The notes under the pieces: generated by a model
The model's input: only the letters and a program-made list of their open reading frames with translations
Told to the model about the DNA's origin: nothing
Databases searched by the model: none
Shown: piece after piece, positions 17,844 through 32,592 of the stretch
How the letters are laid out: every line of letters starts with the position of its first letter
How positions within the stretch are numbered: the stretch's first letter is position 1
Position numbers and translations under genes: made by a program
Assembly: GCF_002964575.1 (NCBI RefSeq)
Contig: NZ_POQQ01000040.1
Coordinates: 62,001 to 126,000, forward strand
Reading direction: 5' to 3'
Length of the DNA stretch: 64,000 nucleotides
DNA from: Streptococcus suis
GTDB lineage: Bacteria; Bacillota; Bacilli; Lactobacillales; Streptococcaceae

Positions 17844-18035
17844 CTACTTTCCTGTAAATTTATTGATTAAATCTTGCCATTTTGCAGGGGATAGGACTGC
17901 AAATAAATTATCCCCATCACCAATGACACCATAGCCTACCATAAGTCCTAAAGCAAAAACCAGTAGGGCTAAAAGTGCTACGATAGCAACCAGAAGCAGA
18001 TTTTTTCCAACATAGTTCAGATTTTCCTTAAACAT
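17844..18035 (-). CDS. epuA: EpuA family small membrane protein
   Basis: A 63-aa protein with one long transmembrane segment (about residues 12-38) and a short extracytoplasmic tail. The family is found upstream of endA in streptococci and is often labelled as an RNA polymerase beta-related small protein. ATG at 18035 overlaps the murA stop by eight bases and has GGAG nine bases upstream; a GTG five codons earlier has no ribosome site. A role with EndA is known only by neighbourhood. Confidence 0.85.
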   Translation of the reverse strand: MFKENLNYVGKNLLLVAIVALLALLVFALGLMVGYGVIGDGDNLFAVLSPAKWQDLINKFTGK

Positions 18036-19311
18036 TTTCACTTTCTCCACTTACACGTCTGATGTCAGCGCCAAGTCCTGCCAATTTCTCATGGAAACGA
18101 TAATAGCCTCGGTCCAAATGGGTTAATTTACCAACAATTGTCTCACCTTCAGCAACTAAACCAGCTAAAATCAAGGCGGCACTAGCTCGCAAATCCGTTG
18201 ACATAACTGGTGCTCCCTGTAAGGCTTTCCCACCTGTAATAATAGCTGTATCCCGTAAAATCTCCGAATGCAAATCCATCCGACGCATTTCTTCCAAGTG
18301 TTGGAAACGATTCTCAAATACCGTTTCAATCATGGTCGATTCACCATTTGCAACTGCCATAAGAGCCGTAAATTGAGCCTGCATATCTGTTGGGAAACCT
18401 GGATGAGGCAAAGTTTTTACAGTTACGGGTTTAAGTTTATCCACTTGCGACCGAACTCGGATTCCCCCTTCTTCTTCTGTCACTTCAACCCCCATTTCTA
18501 ACATCTTAGAAATGAGTGGGCGGTTGTGTTCCCAGACAGCATCCTTAACCAAGACATCTCCGCCTGTCATGGCAGCAGCCACCATAAAGGTTCCTGCTTC
18601 AATTCTGTCTTGGACTACTTGGTGTTCAGCTCCATGCAGCTGGTCAACACCTGTGATGGTAATGGTTTCTGTACCAGCACCCTTGACCTTGGCACCCATT
18701 TTATTGAGGAAAACTGCTAAGTCAACGATTTCTGGTTCCCGCGCAGCATTTTCCAAAACAGTGGTACCTTGCGCCAGTGTCGCCGCCATCATTAGATTTT
18801 GAGTGGCTCCTACACTTGGAAAATCAAGATAGATATGGGCCCCCTGCAATTTCTCTGCACTCGCCTCAATGTAACCCGCACGTTGCTTAATCTTGGCACC
18901 AAGTGCCTGCAAGCCCTTCAAATGCAAATCAATTGGACGGCTACCGATGGTACAACCACCCGGCATGGATACCTTTGCATAACCATTTCGAGCCAAAATT
19001 GACCCCAGAATGACAATAGAAGCCCTCATCTGACTTACATACTTATAAGGCGTTTCATTACCAAGACGACCTGTCGCATCAATGTCAATAGTCTTGCTAT
19101 CTTCATCAAATTTGACCCGAACTCCTAAACCACGAACGACGTTGTTCATGGTATAGACATCTGACAAAATAGGCACTTGAGTTAATTTGGTCTGTCCTTG
19201 ACTAGCTAATACCGTCGCTGCCAATAAAGGTAACACAGCATTCTTTGCCCCTTCGATTTCTACCTGACCCTTCAAGCCATTTTTACTACCTTTAACAATA
19301 ATTCTGTCCAT
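18028..19311 (-). CDS. murA: UDP-N-acetylglucosamine 1-carboxyvinyltransferase
   Basis: A 427-aa EPSP synthase-fold enzyme for the first committed step of peptidoglycan synthesis (enolpyruvyl transfer from PEP). The catalytic Cys is in the loop [13 protein letters not shown] near residue 119, and the N-terminal [10 protein letters not shown] is the conserved substrate site. ATG at 19311 with AAGGA. Streptococci usually have two MurA paralogues; this one lies after the atp operon and before epuA-endA. Confidence 0.96.
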   Translation of the reverse strand: MDRIIVKGSKNGLKGQVEIEGAKNAVLPLLAATVLASQGQTKLTQVPILSDVYTMNNVVRGLGVRVKFDEDSKTIDIDATGRLGNETPYKYVSQMRASIVILGSILARNGYAKVSMPGGCTIGSRPIDLHLKGLQALGAKIKQRAGYIEASAEKLQGAHIYLDFPSVGATQNLMMAATLAQGTTVLENAAREPEIVDLAVFLNKMGAKVKGAGTETITITGVDQLHGAEHQVVQDRIEAGTFMVAAAMTGGDVLVKDAVWEHNRPLISKMLEMGVEVTEEEGGIRVRSQVDKLKPVTVKTLPHPGFPTDMQAQFTALMAVANGESTMIETVFENRFQHLEEMRRMDLHSEILRDTAIITGGKALQGAPVMSTDLRASAALILAGLVAEGETIVGKLTHLDRGYYRFHEKLAGLGADIRRVSGESENV

Positions 19312-19334
19312 TTACTATCCTTTTCTCACTTTAA

Positions 19335-19559
19335 TCACATATTTGCAAATGAGCGCCCTACCACCAACAATTCCAAGAAAAAGTTGGAAACTAGGTACCC
19401 TAAAGCAATGGCTAAAAAGAGAATGAGCAGATTGATTTTCCGCTGATTTTCTCCTGTAACCTTTAACCACCGTGACCAGTCAACAGTTGTCACCAAAAGA
19501 TGATGGGCCAAATAGATAAAAAGTATGTGACTAAAAAATTGTAAAATTGAAATAATCAT
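19335..19559 (-). CDS. DUF1146 family membrane protein
   Basis: A 74-aa protein with two hydrophobic segments (about residues 1-22 and 45-68) and a central TTVDWSRWLK motif of the DUF1146 family. The start MIISILQFF at 19559 gives the usual family length; the longer frame would run through the atp terminator. No Shine-Dalgarno sequence is present and an extended -10 (TGGTATAAT, hexamer 19566-19571) ends six bases before ATG, so the mRNA may be leaderless. Function unknown. Confidence 0.85.
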   Translation of the reverse strand: MIISILQFFSHILFIYLAHHLLVTTVDWSRWLKVTGENQRKINLLILFLAIALGYLVSNFFLELLVVGRSFANM

Positions 19560-19565
19560 GTTTCC

Positions 19566-19574
19566 ATTATACCA
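19566..19574 (-). promoter_or_regulatory. extended -10 promoter of the DUF1146 gene
   Basis: TGGTATAAT on the minus strand, six bases from the start codon; no good -35 hexamer is visible. Confidence 0.65.
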
Positions 19575-19582
19575 CGAAATGC

Positions 19583-19611
19583 AAAAAAGGAACTGAACTA
19601 AGTTCAATCCC
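19583..19611 (-). terminator. atp operon terminator
   Basis: Minus-strand hairpin GGGATTGAAC / GTTCAGTTCC (19589-19611) followed by six T, starting five bases past atpC. Confidence 0.85.
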
Positions 19612-19615
19612 ATTT

Positions 19616-20032
19616 TTAATGTTTACCCACTCGAATACGGTTAATAGCCCTTTGGAGTGCTACTGTAGCACGTTTTTCCAAATCAGCATTGTGGGCCTTA
19701 TGAGCTTCTTCAAGCTCTCTTTCGGCACGCAACTTAGCCCTTTCTGCACGACTGATATCAATATCACGTTCTCGCTCTGCTGAGTCCGAAATCACCGTAA
19801 TCATATTTTTATTGATTTCAATAATCCCACCATTGACGGCAATCCAGTCCACGTGATTTTCATCATCAACACGGCGGACTTTCATTTCATCGATTTCCAA
19901 AACGGCAATCAGTTCCTCATGCCCAGGATAGATTCCCATCTCACCTTCGACAGTCTTTACCAAAACAAAGGCTGCATGGTGGTCATATTTCATTCCATCC
20001 GGTGTCACAATTTGAACAGTCATTTGTTCCAT
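19616..20032 (-). CDS. atpC: ATP synthase F1 subunit epsilon
   Basis: A 138-aa central-stalk subunit with an N-terminal beta-sandwich (about 1-85) and a C-terminal helical hairpin rich in Arg and Glu. ATG at 20032 follows AGGTGA; an internal ATG three codons later is less well placed. Last gene of atpEBFHAGDC. Confidence 0.96.
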   Translation of the reverse strand: MEQMTVQIVTPDGMKYDHHAAFVLVKTVEGEMGIYPGHEELIAVLEIDEMKVRRVDDENHVDWIAVNGGIIEINKNMITVISDSAERERDIDISRAERAKLRAERELEEAHKAHNADLEKRATVALQRAINRIRVGKH

Positions 20033-20042
20033 AGGTCACCTC

Positions 20043-22347
<2,305 letters not shown>

Positions 22348-22358
22348 CATTCACTCCT

Positions 22359-23861
22359 TTACTTAAAGACAGACTGGTCTTTGAAGGCTTGAATTGCAGC
22401 GTTCAACTCATCTGTGTCAGGAAGATCTTTGGTTGTACGAATGACATCCAAAAGATTATCATAATGCAAATCAAAATAAGCATACAACTCTTCTTCAAAT
22501 GCCAAGATATCATCAATCGGCACTGAATCAAGATAGCCATTTGTCAAAGCATACAAAATCAAAACTTGTTTTTCAACTGGAAGTGGCTTATGCAATGGCT
22601 GTTTCAAGACTTCCACAGTTCGACGACCCCGGTTGAGTTTTGCCTGAGTTGCCGCATCCAAATCTGAACCGAATTGCGTGAAGGCTTCTAATTCACGATA
22701 AGATGCCAAGTCGATACGAAGGGTACCAGCCACCTTTTTCATAGCCTTGATTTGAGCCGAACCACCTACACGAGATACGGAAGAACCCGCATCAATGGCT
22801 GGACGGATACCTGAGTTGAACAAATCGTCCTTCAAGAAGATTTGTCCATCCGTGATTGAAATCACATTGGTCGCGATGTAGGCTGAAATATCTCCCGCCT
22901 GGGTTTCGATAAATGGCAGAGCTGTAATGGAGCCACCACCTAATTCATCAGAAACCTTGGCTGAACGCTCCAGCAAACGGCTATGCAAGTAGAAAACATC
23001 CCCTGGATAAGCCTCACGACCTGGAGGACGACGAAGCAAGAGGGACAATTCACGGTAAGCTACCGCCTGTTTTGACAAATCATCATAAACAATCAAGACG
23101 TGCTTGCCTTCATACATAAACTCTTCTGCCATGGCAACACCCGCATACGGAGCCAAGAAAAGCAATGGTGACGGCTGTGATGCAGATGCAGTTACAACGA
23201 TAGTATAATCCAAGGCACCAAACTGACGTAGGATTTCAACCTGGGTACGAACCGTTGATTCTTTCTGACCAATGGCAACATAGATACAAATCATATCTTT
23301 GCCTTTTTGGTTAAGAATGGCATCGATCGCAACAGATGTCTTACCTGTCTGACGGTCACCGATAATCAACTCACGCTGACCACGACCGATCGGAACCAAA
23401 GCGTCAATGGCCTTGAGACCTGTTTGAAGCGGCTCATTTACCGACTTCCGTTGCATAACTCCTGGCGCAGGATATTCAATCGGACGGGTCTTACTTGTGC
23501 GAATGTCACCAAGTCCATCCACAGGCTGACCAAGCGGGTTAATCACTCGACCAATCAAGGCTGAACCAACTGGTACTTCCATGATTTTACCAGTACGGCG
23601 AACAACTGACCCCTCACGAATATCCGTAAATTCACCAAGGATAATAATACCGACATCGTTGGTTTCTAAGTTTTGTGCCATACCAATGGTGCCATTTTCA
23701 AATACCAACAGCTCTCCACTCATGGCATTGTCAAGACCTTGCGCACGGGCGATACCGTCACCGATATAGGTTACGACACCAGTTTCTGTATAGTCAAAGT
23801 CAGGCTGAAAGCCTTCAATTTGTTGTTTTAGTAAAGCGCTAATTTCTTGTGCATTAATCAA
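22359..23861 (-). CDS. atpA: ATP synthase F1 subunit alpha (TTG start)
   Basis: The 500-aa non-catalytic F1 subunit with Walker A GDRQTGKT near residue 168 and the family signature [13 protein letters not shown] near 360. The start is TTG at 23861 (residues [14 protein letters not shown]), with GGTG upstream; no ATG or GTG lies in a fitting place. The non-ATG start may help set subunit stoichiometry. Confidence 0.96.
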   Translation of the reverse strand: MINAQEISALLKQQIEGFQPDFDYTETGVVTYIGDGIARAQGLDNAMSGELLVFENGTIGMAQNLETNDVGIIILGEFTDIREGSVVRRTGKIMEVPVGSALIGRVINPLGQPVDGLGDIRTSKTRPIEYPAPGVMQRKSVNEPLQTGLKAIDALVPIGRGQRELIIGDRQTGKTSVAIDAILNQKGKDMICIYVAIGQKESTVRTQVEILRQFGALDYTIVVTASASQPSPLLFLAPYAGVAMAEEFMYEGKHVLIVYDDLSKQAVAYRELSLLLRRPPGREAYPGDVFYLHSRLLERSAKVSDELGGGSITALPFIETQAGDISAYIATNVISITDGQIFLKDDLFNSGIRPAIDAGSSVSRVGGSAQIKAMKKVAGTLRIDLASYRELEAFTQFGSDLDAATQAKLNRGRRTVEVLKQPLHKPLPVEKQVLILYALTNGYLDSVPIDDILAFEEELYAYFDLHYDNLLDVIRTTKDLPDTDELNAAIQAFKDQSVFK

Positions 23862-23882
23862 AAGAACACCACTTTCTATTTC

Positions 23883-24416
<534 letters not shown>

Positions 24417-24923
24417 CTATTTGTCTCCTAGTTTGTCCAAATAACGATCAATCAAGTTACTATGAGCCTGTTGGTCCAAATCTTCCAAGATAATTTTACC
24501 TGCCAAGTCAACCGCTAATTCTGCTACTTGAACACGCAAGTTTTCTTGAGCTTCACGTTTTTCAGCATCAATTTCCATTTGAGCTTTTTGCTTCAAAGCT
24601 TGAATCTCAACTTCTGCTTGCTCTAGAACACGTTTTTTCTCCAATTTAGCACGTTCAACAGCATCTTGGATAATTTTCTGTCCTTCAACACGACCTTGAA
24701 CTAACTCTTGCTCACGTTGTTGAACTAGATTTGAAGCAGCTGTCAGCTTTTCTTCTGCTGCATCAATATCATTGGCAATCTTATTGGCACGCTCTTCAAA
24801 AATACCCGTAATGCGATCCCAAGCAAATAGTCGGATTAGTCCAATCAAAATTGCAAAGGAAGCTGTTACCAAGATAAAGTTTCCAAGAATGGTACTAGAT
24901 TGCATTGTAATAGTTGTTACCAT
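24417..24923 (-). CDS. atpF: ATP synthase Fo subunit b
   Basis: The 168-aa stator subunit: one N-terminal membrane helix (about residues 10-30) and then a long charged coiled coil. ATG at 24923 with a GGGAAAG site upstream. Confidence 0.95.
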   Translation of the reverse strand: MVTTITMQSSTILGNFILVTASFAILIGLIRLFAWDRITGIFEERANKIANDIDAAEEKLTAASNLVQQREQELVQGRVEGQKIIQDAVERAKLEKKRVLEQAEVEIQALKQKAQMEIDAEKREAQENLRVQVAELAVDLAGKIILEDLDQQAHSNLIDRYLDKLGDK

Positions 24924-24940
24924 AGTTGTCTTTCCCTTTC

Positions 24941-25657
24941 TTACTCACTATGACCATGGATTTTTTTATTCAAGTACATGGATACCAGCATGACAAATAC
25001 ATAGCCTTGCAAACATGAAATGAAGACAGAGAATGCTGTCCAAACAATGTTAAGAGCAAATGCGATTGGATAGGCCACTGCACTTTGTTGTGATAATTGA
25101 AGAAGAAGTGAAACCAAAACTTCACCAGCATAGATATTGCCATACAAACGTAAAGCAAGTGAAACAAGGTTTGTAATCTCTTCAAGTATGTTCATTGGTG
25201 TCATTGCCAATGGTGTCACAAAATCTTTTAGATATTGCTTAAACCCTCTACGGCGAATCCCTTCAACATGACAAAACACAGTTGCAATTGTTGCCAAACC
25301 GAAATCATAAGCCATATTTGCTGTCGGTGAAGTCCATAAATTATGGCCATCCGACGTTTCCAATTTGGTCATCAAACCCAGGTTGTTTGCCACTAATAGG
25401 AAGGTAAAAACAGTGAAGAAAAACAAGGCATACCTTTTAGCATCTTCATCACCTAAGTTTCCTTTTGTAAAATTGATGGTCAGCTCATAAACATACTCAA
25501 GGACATTTTGTTTGCCCTTGGGTTTGAGTTCCATCTTACGACTAGCCCAAAAAACAAGTAAGAAAATAGTGAGAATGGTAATGACAGAAACCAATACCAT
25601 AGTCAAGTCAAAGGTCACGGGACCAAGGGTAAGGGTTGGACTTAAATGTTCTTCCAA
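24941..25657 (-). CDS. atpB: ATP synthase Fo subunit a (TTG start)
   Basis: The 238-aa membrane subunit with five to six helices; the conserved Arg of the proton path is in [14 protein letters not shown] near residue 170. The start appears to be TTG at 25657 ([12 protein letters not shown]) behind a GGGGGG-AACC stretch. No ATG is available upstream in frame. Confidence 0.94.
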   Translation of the reverse strand: MEEHLSPTLTLGPVTFDLTMVLVSVITILTIFLLVFWASRKMELKPKGKQNVLEYVYELTINFTKGNLGDEDAKRYALFFFTVFTFLLVANNLGLMTKLETSDGHNLWTSPTANMAYDFGLATIATVFCHVEGIRRRGFKQYLKDFVTPLAMTPMNILEEITNLVSLALRLYGNIYAGEVLVSLLLQLSQQSAVAYPIAFALNIVWTAFSVFISCLQGYVFVMLVSMYLNKKIHGHSE

Positions 25658-25692
25658 TGGAGGTTCCCCCCTTTTCTAATTCTCTTGATGTA

Positions 25693-25893
25693 CTAACGCA
25701 AAACAAATGCCATAGCCAAGGTAACGAAGAAAGTACCCTCGATAAAGGCAACACCCAAGAATACACCAGCCATCAACTTGCTTTGCATTTCAGGTTGACG
25801 TGCAGTTGCGCTAAGGTAAGAAGCTACCAACAAACCCTCACCAATACTAACACCAAGACAGGCCAAACCTAAGGCCAATGCGCCTAAACTCAT
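25693..25893 (-). CDS. atpE: ATP synthase Fo subunit c
   Basis: A 66-aa hairpin of two membrane helices with the polar loop ARQPE and the proton-carrying Glu in AFIEGTFFV near residue 51. First gene of the operon, with a strong AAAGGAG site. Confidence 0.96.
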   Translation of the reverse strand: MSLGALALGLACLGVSIGEGLLVASYLSATARQPEMQSKLMAGVFLGVAFIEGTFFVTLAMAFVLR

Positions 25894-25927
25894 AACGAAT
25901 TCTCCTTTTAAAATTTAATACCATGTA

Positions 25928-25956
25928 AGAATACTCCTAAAACATCTATTTGTCAA
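25928..25956 (-). promoter_or_regulatory. atp operon promoter
   Basis: Minus strand TTGACA (25951-25956), 17-nt spacer, TATTCT (25928-25933), 35 bases before atpE. Confidence 0.85.
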
Positions 25957-25993
25957 GAAAATACCGCTATTGGAAGCGTTTAATTCGTTATTG

Positions 25994-26027
25994 AAAAATA
26001 AAAAGAAAAGACCTTGTCGTCTTTTCT
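25994..26027 (-). terminator. dagK terminator
   Basis: Minus-strand hairpin GAAAAGAC / GTCTTTTC (26004-26027) followed by a T-rich tail, immediately upstream of the atp promoter. Confidence 0.85.
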
Positions 26028-26033
26028 TCCTAT

Positions 26034-27074
26034 TTATATTGTAGAGTGTATATGACTACTTTCTTCAATGAAACGTTTGGTCATGTTTTCCCTGTTTACT
26101 TGTTCCGTGTCCAAGGTAATGGCTTCATCAGAAACAAGGTCTGTATCTGCAAAAAATTCGATATGATTCTGGAGATTAAAGAGTTCGACAGGTGCATCTC
26201 CTCCAAATTCCCCATCCAAGTTAATCAGGAGACGACTATCTGGATCAAGATTCTCAATGGTGAGATGTTGTGTTTTAATGTATTCTATCAAATCACTTTC
26301 GATGTGCTTGCCACCATCTAAAACTTGACCAATTAAGTGGAGGATTTCAAAGAGGTTTCCAGTCTTGACCATGAGTAAGGTAAAATTCCCGTCATCCAAC
26401 TTGGCATCTGGAACAATTTGCTCAAAACCACCAATAGAATTAGTCAGGGCGACGAAAATCATAGAAACTGACCCTTCAAACACTCCACCATCATGCCTTA
26501 CCCGTACGGGTGTAAACTGAACTTGAGGTAAGAGTTCAGCCCCCTTGACCACATAAGCCAAATAGCCAAACATGGTTTTGAGCTGACTTGGCACACTGTA
26601 GGTCAATTCTGTCAGTGTTCCAGCAGCAGCGATATTGATGAAATAATGTTCTTGATGAATACCGTTCTTTTGATTCTTTGCCAAGCCAATATCCATCAAA
26701 ATCGACTGATTTTTACCAATCAGCTTGGCTGCCTCAACTGGATTGCCTCGTGGAACCTTAAGAGCACGCGCATAGTCATTGGTTGTCCCAGTTGGAATAA
26801 TAGCCATTTTCGGTCGTTTTTCGAGCGGTGCAATGCCGTTGACCACCTCGTTAATAGTGCCATCTCCACCTGCTGCAATGACTAAGTCAAAACCTGCTAA
26901 GGCAGCTCTTCTGGCTTCATTTTTAGCCGAATCCTTTTCAGGCGTCGTTTGAAAGGCAGAAGTTTCGTAGCCGAATCCTTCTAAAATATCCAATACTTCT
27001 GCCACATTTTTCTTCATGATTTCCTGACCAGAGGTCGGGTTGTAAATCAATCGTGCTCGCTTGCGTTCTTCCAT
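26034..27074 (-). CDS. dagK: diacylglycerol kinase (DagK/YegS type lipid kinase)
   Basis: A 346-aa soluble lipid kinase with the nucleotide motif AAGGDGTINEVVNG near residue 68 and PTGTTNDYAR near 97. It recycles diacylglycerol released during lipoteichoic acid synthesis into phosphatidate. The start at 27074 lies 11 bases after ligA, which suggests co-transcription from ligA. Confidence 0.9.
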   Translation of the reverse strand: MEERKRARLIYNPTSGQEIMKKNVAEVLDILEGFGYETSAFQTTPEKDSAKNEARRAALAGFDLVIAAGGDGTINEVVNGIAPLEKRPKMAIIPTGTTNDYARALKVPRGNPVEAAKLIGKNQSILMDIGLAKNQKNGIHQEHYFINIAAAGTLTELTYSVPSQLKTMFGYLAYVVKGAELLPQVQFTPVRVRHDGGVFEGSVSMIFVALTNSIGGFEQIVPDAKLDDGNFTLLMVKTGNLFEILHLIGQVLDGGKHIESDLIEYIKTQHLTIENLDPDSRLLINLDGEFGGDAPVELFNLQNHIEFFADTDLVSDEAITLDTEQVNRENMTKRFIEESSHIHSTI

Positions 27075-27084
27075 ATCCTTTACC

Positions 27085-29094
<2,010 letters not shown>

Positions 29095-29134
29095 TTAGAT
29101 TAGGAAATTTTAGATACATTTGAGCAAAAAAGGG

Positions 29135-29140
29135 TATAAT
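29135..29140 (+). promoter_or_regulatory. -10 box of the small protein-permease operon
   Basis: TATAAT 28 bases before the small gene at 29169; no convincing -35 hexamer is visible. Confidence 0.5.
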
Positions 29141-29168
29141 AGATATATAAAATTTTGGGAGGTGCCCT

Positions 29169-29306
29169 ATGGCTGTAACATTTAAAAGACAAGATGATTT
29201 GGAAAAAATGCTAGAAGAATTTGCATCCTTTGACAAACTCGAAGAAGTTGAGTTTCCAGACCCAACAAGCACTGAAAAAAATAAGCAGAAAGTTGACGAT
29301 AAGTAA
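29169..29306 (+). CDS. small conserved acidic protein (45 aa)
   Basis: An ORF of 45 codons starting MAVTFKRQDDLEKMLEEF, with a strong GGGAGG ribosome site at 29159-29162 region and a stop two bases before the permease gene. It is highly charged, with no membrane segment. I believe it belongs to a short streptococcal family known only by a locus-tag name (SPJ_0845-like), but that is from memory. Coupling to the permease suggests a joint role. Confidence 0.75.
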   Translation: MAVTFKRQDDLEKMLEEFASFDKLEEVEFPDPTSTEKNKQKVDDK

Positions 29307-29308
29307 GG

Positions 29309-30214
29309 ATGTTTGGATTTGAGCAACTGCCCTCTTCTGTTTTACAGGCGGGGGCTATTTTCCTGTCCATTATCATCGAAGCCCTCCCCTTTGTCTTAAT
29401 TGGAGCAATCATTTCTGGGCTTATAGAGGTCTTTATTACACCAGATAAGCTTGTGAAATTTCTTCCCAAGAATACCTTTCTAGCCATCCTCTTCGGAAGT
29501 TTTTTAGGCTTTATTTTCCCCTCTTGTGAATGTGGTATTGTCCCCATTGTGAATAGACTGTTGGAAAAGAAGCTTCCTAGCTATACGGCCCTTCCCTTTC
29601 TGGTAACGGCTCCCCTTATCAATCCCATCGTTCTTTTTGCAACCTACACGGCTTTTGGAAATTCTTGGACGGTTGCCTTATACCGTGTTATCGGCTCCAT
29701 GCTAGTGGCTCTCGTTCTCGGTCTTGTTCTCGGCTTCTTGGTCAAAGAGCCGATTACCAAAAATCATGTGACACATTCTCATCAGCAGGATACTTCAGAT
29801 AAATCCGTCTGGCAAAAAATTGGTCATGCCCTCATTCATGCCATCGATGAATTTTTTGATACGGGTCGCTATTTGGTCTTTGGTTCTTTATTTGCTAGTC
29901 TAGTCCAAGTCTACGTGCCGACCACATTCCTGACTTCTATTGGTCACAGCCCCTTATCTGCTATCTTGCTCATGATGGTCCTTGCTTTCTTGCTCTCCCT
30001 TTGCTCCGAAGCAGATGCCTTCATCGGTGCATCCTTTCTATCCAGCTTTGGTCTAGCTCCCGTCATGGCCTTCCTTGTCATTGGACCAATGGTAGATGTC
30101 AAAAATCTCCTGATGATGAAGCGTTACTTCACAGGCAGATTCATTCTTACGTTTATAGCCATTGTCAGCTTGGTCATCCTGAGCTATAGTCTACTACTAG
30201 GAGGCTTGCTATGA
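29309..30214 (+). CDS. permease (DUF318 / ArsP-type)
   Basis: A 301-aa membrane protein with about eight helices of the DUF318 permease family. Diagnostic features are the FPSCECG motif near residue 72, TAPLINP near 98 and a second-half LCSEADAF motif near 230; a His-rich cytosolic loop lies near 155. ATGA overlap with the next gene shows translational coupling. The substrate is unknown; metal or small organic metalloid export has been proposed for relatives. Confidence 0.88.
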   Translation: MFGFEQLPSSVLQAGAIFLSIIIEALPFVLIGAIISGLIEVFITPDKLVKFLPKNTFLAILFGSFLGFIFPSCECGIVPIVNRLLEKKLPSYTALPFLVTAPLINPIVLFATYTAFGNSWTVALYRVIGSMLVALVLGLVLGFLVKEPITKNHVTHSHQQDTSDKSVWQKIGHALIHAIDEFFDTGRYLVFGSLFASLVQVYVPTTFLTSIGHSPLSAILLMMVLAFLLSLCSEADAFIGASFLSSFGLAPVMAFLVIGPMVDVKNLLMMKRYFTGRFILTFIAIVSLVILSYSLLLGGLL

Positions 30215-31026
30215 TTCGATTTTTAATTCTCGCAGGGTATTTTGAAATGACCATGTATCTCTATATTTCTGGAAAATTGGACCAGTATATCAACCTGCAT
30301 TACACCTACCTTGCCTATCTGTCCATGGTTCTGTCCTTTATTCTAGCTATAGTTCAACTCTATGTTTGGGTAAAAGACAGTGAAACACATCGTCATTTGA
30401 CAAAAAAATCAGCTCAGTTTACAAGTATTTTTCTCCTAATCCTCCCGCTTGCAGTTGCCTGGCTCTTTCCGACCGTCAGTCTGGATGCTACTGCTGTAGC
30501 GGCTAAGGGCTATCATTTTCCCCTAGCAGCCGAAAACGACACCGCTACTCAAGCTCAGGAAGGGACCAGCGTCCAATACCTCAAGCCTGATACATCCATC
30601 TATTTTACTAAGTCAAGCTACCAGACAGAGATGAGAAAGGTGGCAGACCGCTATCTAGCCCAAGATGAGATAGAAGTGACCAGCGATAATTACATGGAGG
30701 TTATGGAGGCCATCTATGACTATCCCAATGAATTTTCTGGAAAAAGGATAACAATGGTCGGTTTCGTTTATAATGACCCCGACAAGACTGACCAACAATT
30801 TATCTTCCGTTTTGGCATTATTCATTGCATCGCCGATTCGGGTGTCTATGGCTTGCTATCTACTGGAGCTCCAAGTCATTTTCCTGACAATAGCTGGGTC
30901 AAAGTCAGTGGAAAAATTAAGATTGACTACCATCATTCCTTACAACAAAGCCTGCCAACTATAGAACTGGAGCAGATAGAAGAAATCCAACAACCTGAAA
31001 ATCCCTACGTTTACCGCGTTTTCTAA
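30211..31026 (+). CDS. TIGR03943-type putative permease subunit
   Basis: A 271-aa partner of the DUF318 permease, with about three N-terminal membrane segments (residues 1-100) and an extracytoplasmic domain containing two OB-like lobes (MVGFVYNDP, VKVSGKI). The two-gene unit is conserved in Firmicutes. The first codon lies within the end of the permease gene. Function unknown. Confidence 0.85.
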   Translation: MIRFLILAGYFEMTMYLYISGKLDQYINLHYTYLAYLSMVLSFILAIVQLYVWVKDSETHRHLTKKSAQFTSIFLLILPLAVAWLFPTVSLDATAVAAKGYHFPLAAENDTATQAQEGTSVQYLKPDTSIYFTKSSYQTEMRKVADRYLAQDEIEVTSDNYMEVMEAIYDYPNEFSGKRITMVGFVYNDPDKTDQQFIFRFGIIHCIADSGVYGLLSTGAPSHFPDNSWVKVSGKIKIDYHHSLQQSLPTIELEQIEEIQQPENPYVYRVF

Positions 31027-31065
31027 TAAATGGGATTTAAAAATGAATTTTCTGACAATTTATGC

Positions 31066-31071
31066 TATAAT
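31066..31071 (+). promoter_or_regulatory. zwf extended -10
   Basis: TGC-TATAAT on the plus strand (hexamer 31066-31071), 33 bases before the zwf ATG. Confidence 0.6.
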
Positions 31072-31104
31072 AGTGTTTATACTCAACAGAATAGGAATAA
31101 AATT

Positions 31105-32592
31105 ATGTCATCACATGTATTGTTTACCATTTTTGGTGCCAGTGGCGACCTTGCCAAACGCAAACTTTATCCATCCCTTTTCCGTCTGTACAAGGCAGGA
31201 CATATCCGAGAAAATTTTGCTGTTATTGGAACAGCCCGCAGACCTTGGACCAAGGAATTTTTTGAGCAAACTGTCATCGAATCTTTAGGCGATTTACCTG
31301 ATACACCGCGTCAGGCCCATGAATTTGCAAGTCATTTCTACTATCAAAGCCATGATGTCAATGACACCGAGCATTATGTTGCCCTTCGGAAATTACAGGA
31401 CGACTTATGTGAAAAATACGATACCCAGCACAACAAGGTCTTCTTCCTGTCCATGGCACCTGAATTCTTCGGAACCATTGCCAAACACCTCAAGTCTGAG
31501 AAGATCGTTGACGGACAAGGTTTTGAGCGTTTGATTATCGAAAAACCATTCGGAACAAGCCTTGCAACTGCAAGCAAACTCAATGAGGAATTGGCGGCTG
31601 CCTTCGAGGAAGACCAAATCTACCGTATCGACCATTATCTTGGTAAGGAAATGGTGCAAAACATCTTCGCTGTCCGCTTTGCCAATATTATATTTGAACA
31701 TATCTGGAACCGCGATTACATTGACAATGTCCAAATCACTTTCGCTGAGGCGATTGGGGTCGAGGACCGTGGGGGCTACTACGACCATTCTGGCGCCTTA
31801 AAAGACATGGTGCAAAACCATGCCCTCCAAGTTCTTTCCCTTCTAGCAATGGATAAGCCTGCCAGCTTTAAAGAAGAGGATGTCCGTGCGGAGAAGATCA
31901 AGGTCTTCCAACACCTTCGTCAGCCTTCTGATGAGGACCTCAAACGCAACTTCATCCGTGGCCAATACGCTGCAGGTTCCATCGACGGAAAAGACTACGT
32001 TAGCTACTTGGATGAACCAAATATTGCCGAAGGTTCTCAGACAGAAACCTTTGCTGGAGGGGTCTTCTTCGTTGATACTGACCGTTTCCGTGATGTTCCT
32101 TTCTTCTTCCGTACAGGTAAACGCCTGACAGAAAAGGGCACACGCGTGACCATCACCTTCAAGCATGCGGAAGATATTTTTGATCAGCCTTCCGAAGCTA
32201 ATGTCTTGACCATCTTTATTCAACCAACTGAAGGCTTTATGCTCTCTATCAACGGTAAGGAAGTTGGTTCCCATTTTGCTCTTACTCCTGCTAAGCTCAA
32301 TTTCCGCCACAATGCTACTGCTCTTGGAAATTCACCTGAAGCCTATGAAAAACTATTTTTCGATGTCCTAAATGGTGATTCTACTAACTTTAGCCATTGG
32401 GAAGAAGTGAAAGCTAGCTGGAGCTTGATTGACCGCATTGTTGATTTGTGGGCAAGCAACCAAGTCCCACTCCACACCTATCCAGCTGGTACAATGGGAC
32501 CAGAAGCAGCCTTTGATTTGCTAGAAAGCTACGGTTGCAAGTGGGTCTGGACACCAGATGTGTGGTATCGTGAACGTGGCTTGTTGAAGTAG
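31105..32592 (+). CDS. zwf: glucose-6-phosphate 1-dehydrogenase
   Basis: A 495-aa NADP enzyme making 6-phosphogluconolactone, the entry to the oxidative pentose phosphate branch. The dinucleotide motif GASGDLAKRK is near residue 12 and the substrate motif RIDHYLGKE near 176. The start MSSHVLFTIFG at 31105 is taken because AGGAA precedes it and the promoter lies inside the longer 520-codon frame. Confidence 0.96.
   Translation: MSSHVLFTIFGASGDLAKRKLYPSLFRLYKAGHIRENFAVIGTARRPWTKEFFEQTVIESLGDLPDTPRQAHEFASHFYYQSHDVNDTEHYVALRKLQDDLCEKYDTQHNKVFFLSMAPEFFGTIAKHLKSEKIVDGQGFERLIIEKPFGTSLATASKLNEELAAAFEEDQIYRIDHYLGKEMVQNIFAVRFANIIFEHIWNRDYIDNVQITFAEAIGVEDRGGYYDHSGALKDMVQNHALQVLSLLAMDKPASFKEEDVRAEKIKVFQHLRQPSDEDLKRNFIRGQYAAGSIDGKDYVSYLDEPNIAEGSQTETFAGGVFFVDTDRFRDVPFFFRTGKRLTEKGTRVTITFKHAEDIFDQPSEANVLTIFIQPTEGFMLSINGKEVGSHFALTPAKLNFRHNATALGNSPEAYEKLFFDVLNGDSTNFSHWEEVKASWSLIDRIVDLWASNQVPLHTYPAGTMGPEAAFDLLESYGCKWVWTPDVWYRERGLLK

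Noticed and set aside
25969..25982. cre site upstream of the atp promoter (TTGGAAGCGTTTAA)
   Set aside because: At least three mismatches to the consensus, and it lies upstream of the -35 box.
31405..32310. Long minus-strand frames inside zwf
   Set aside because: Opposite strand of a strongly conserved enzyme gene; codon periodicity belongs to zwf.
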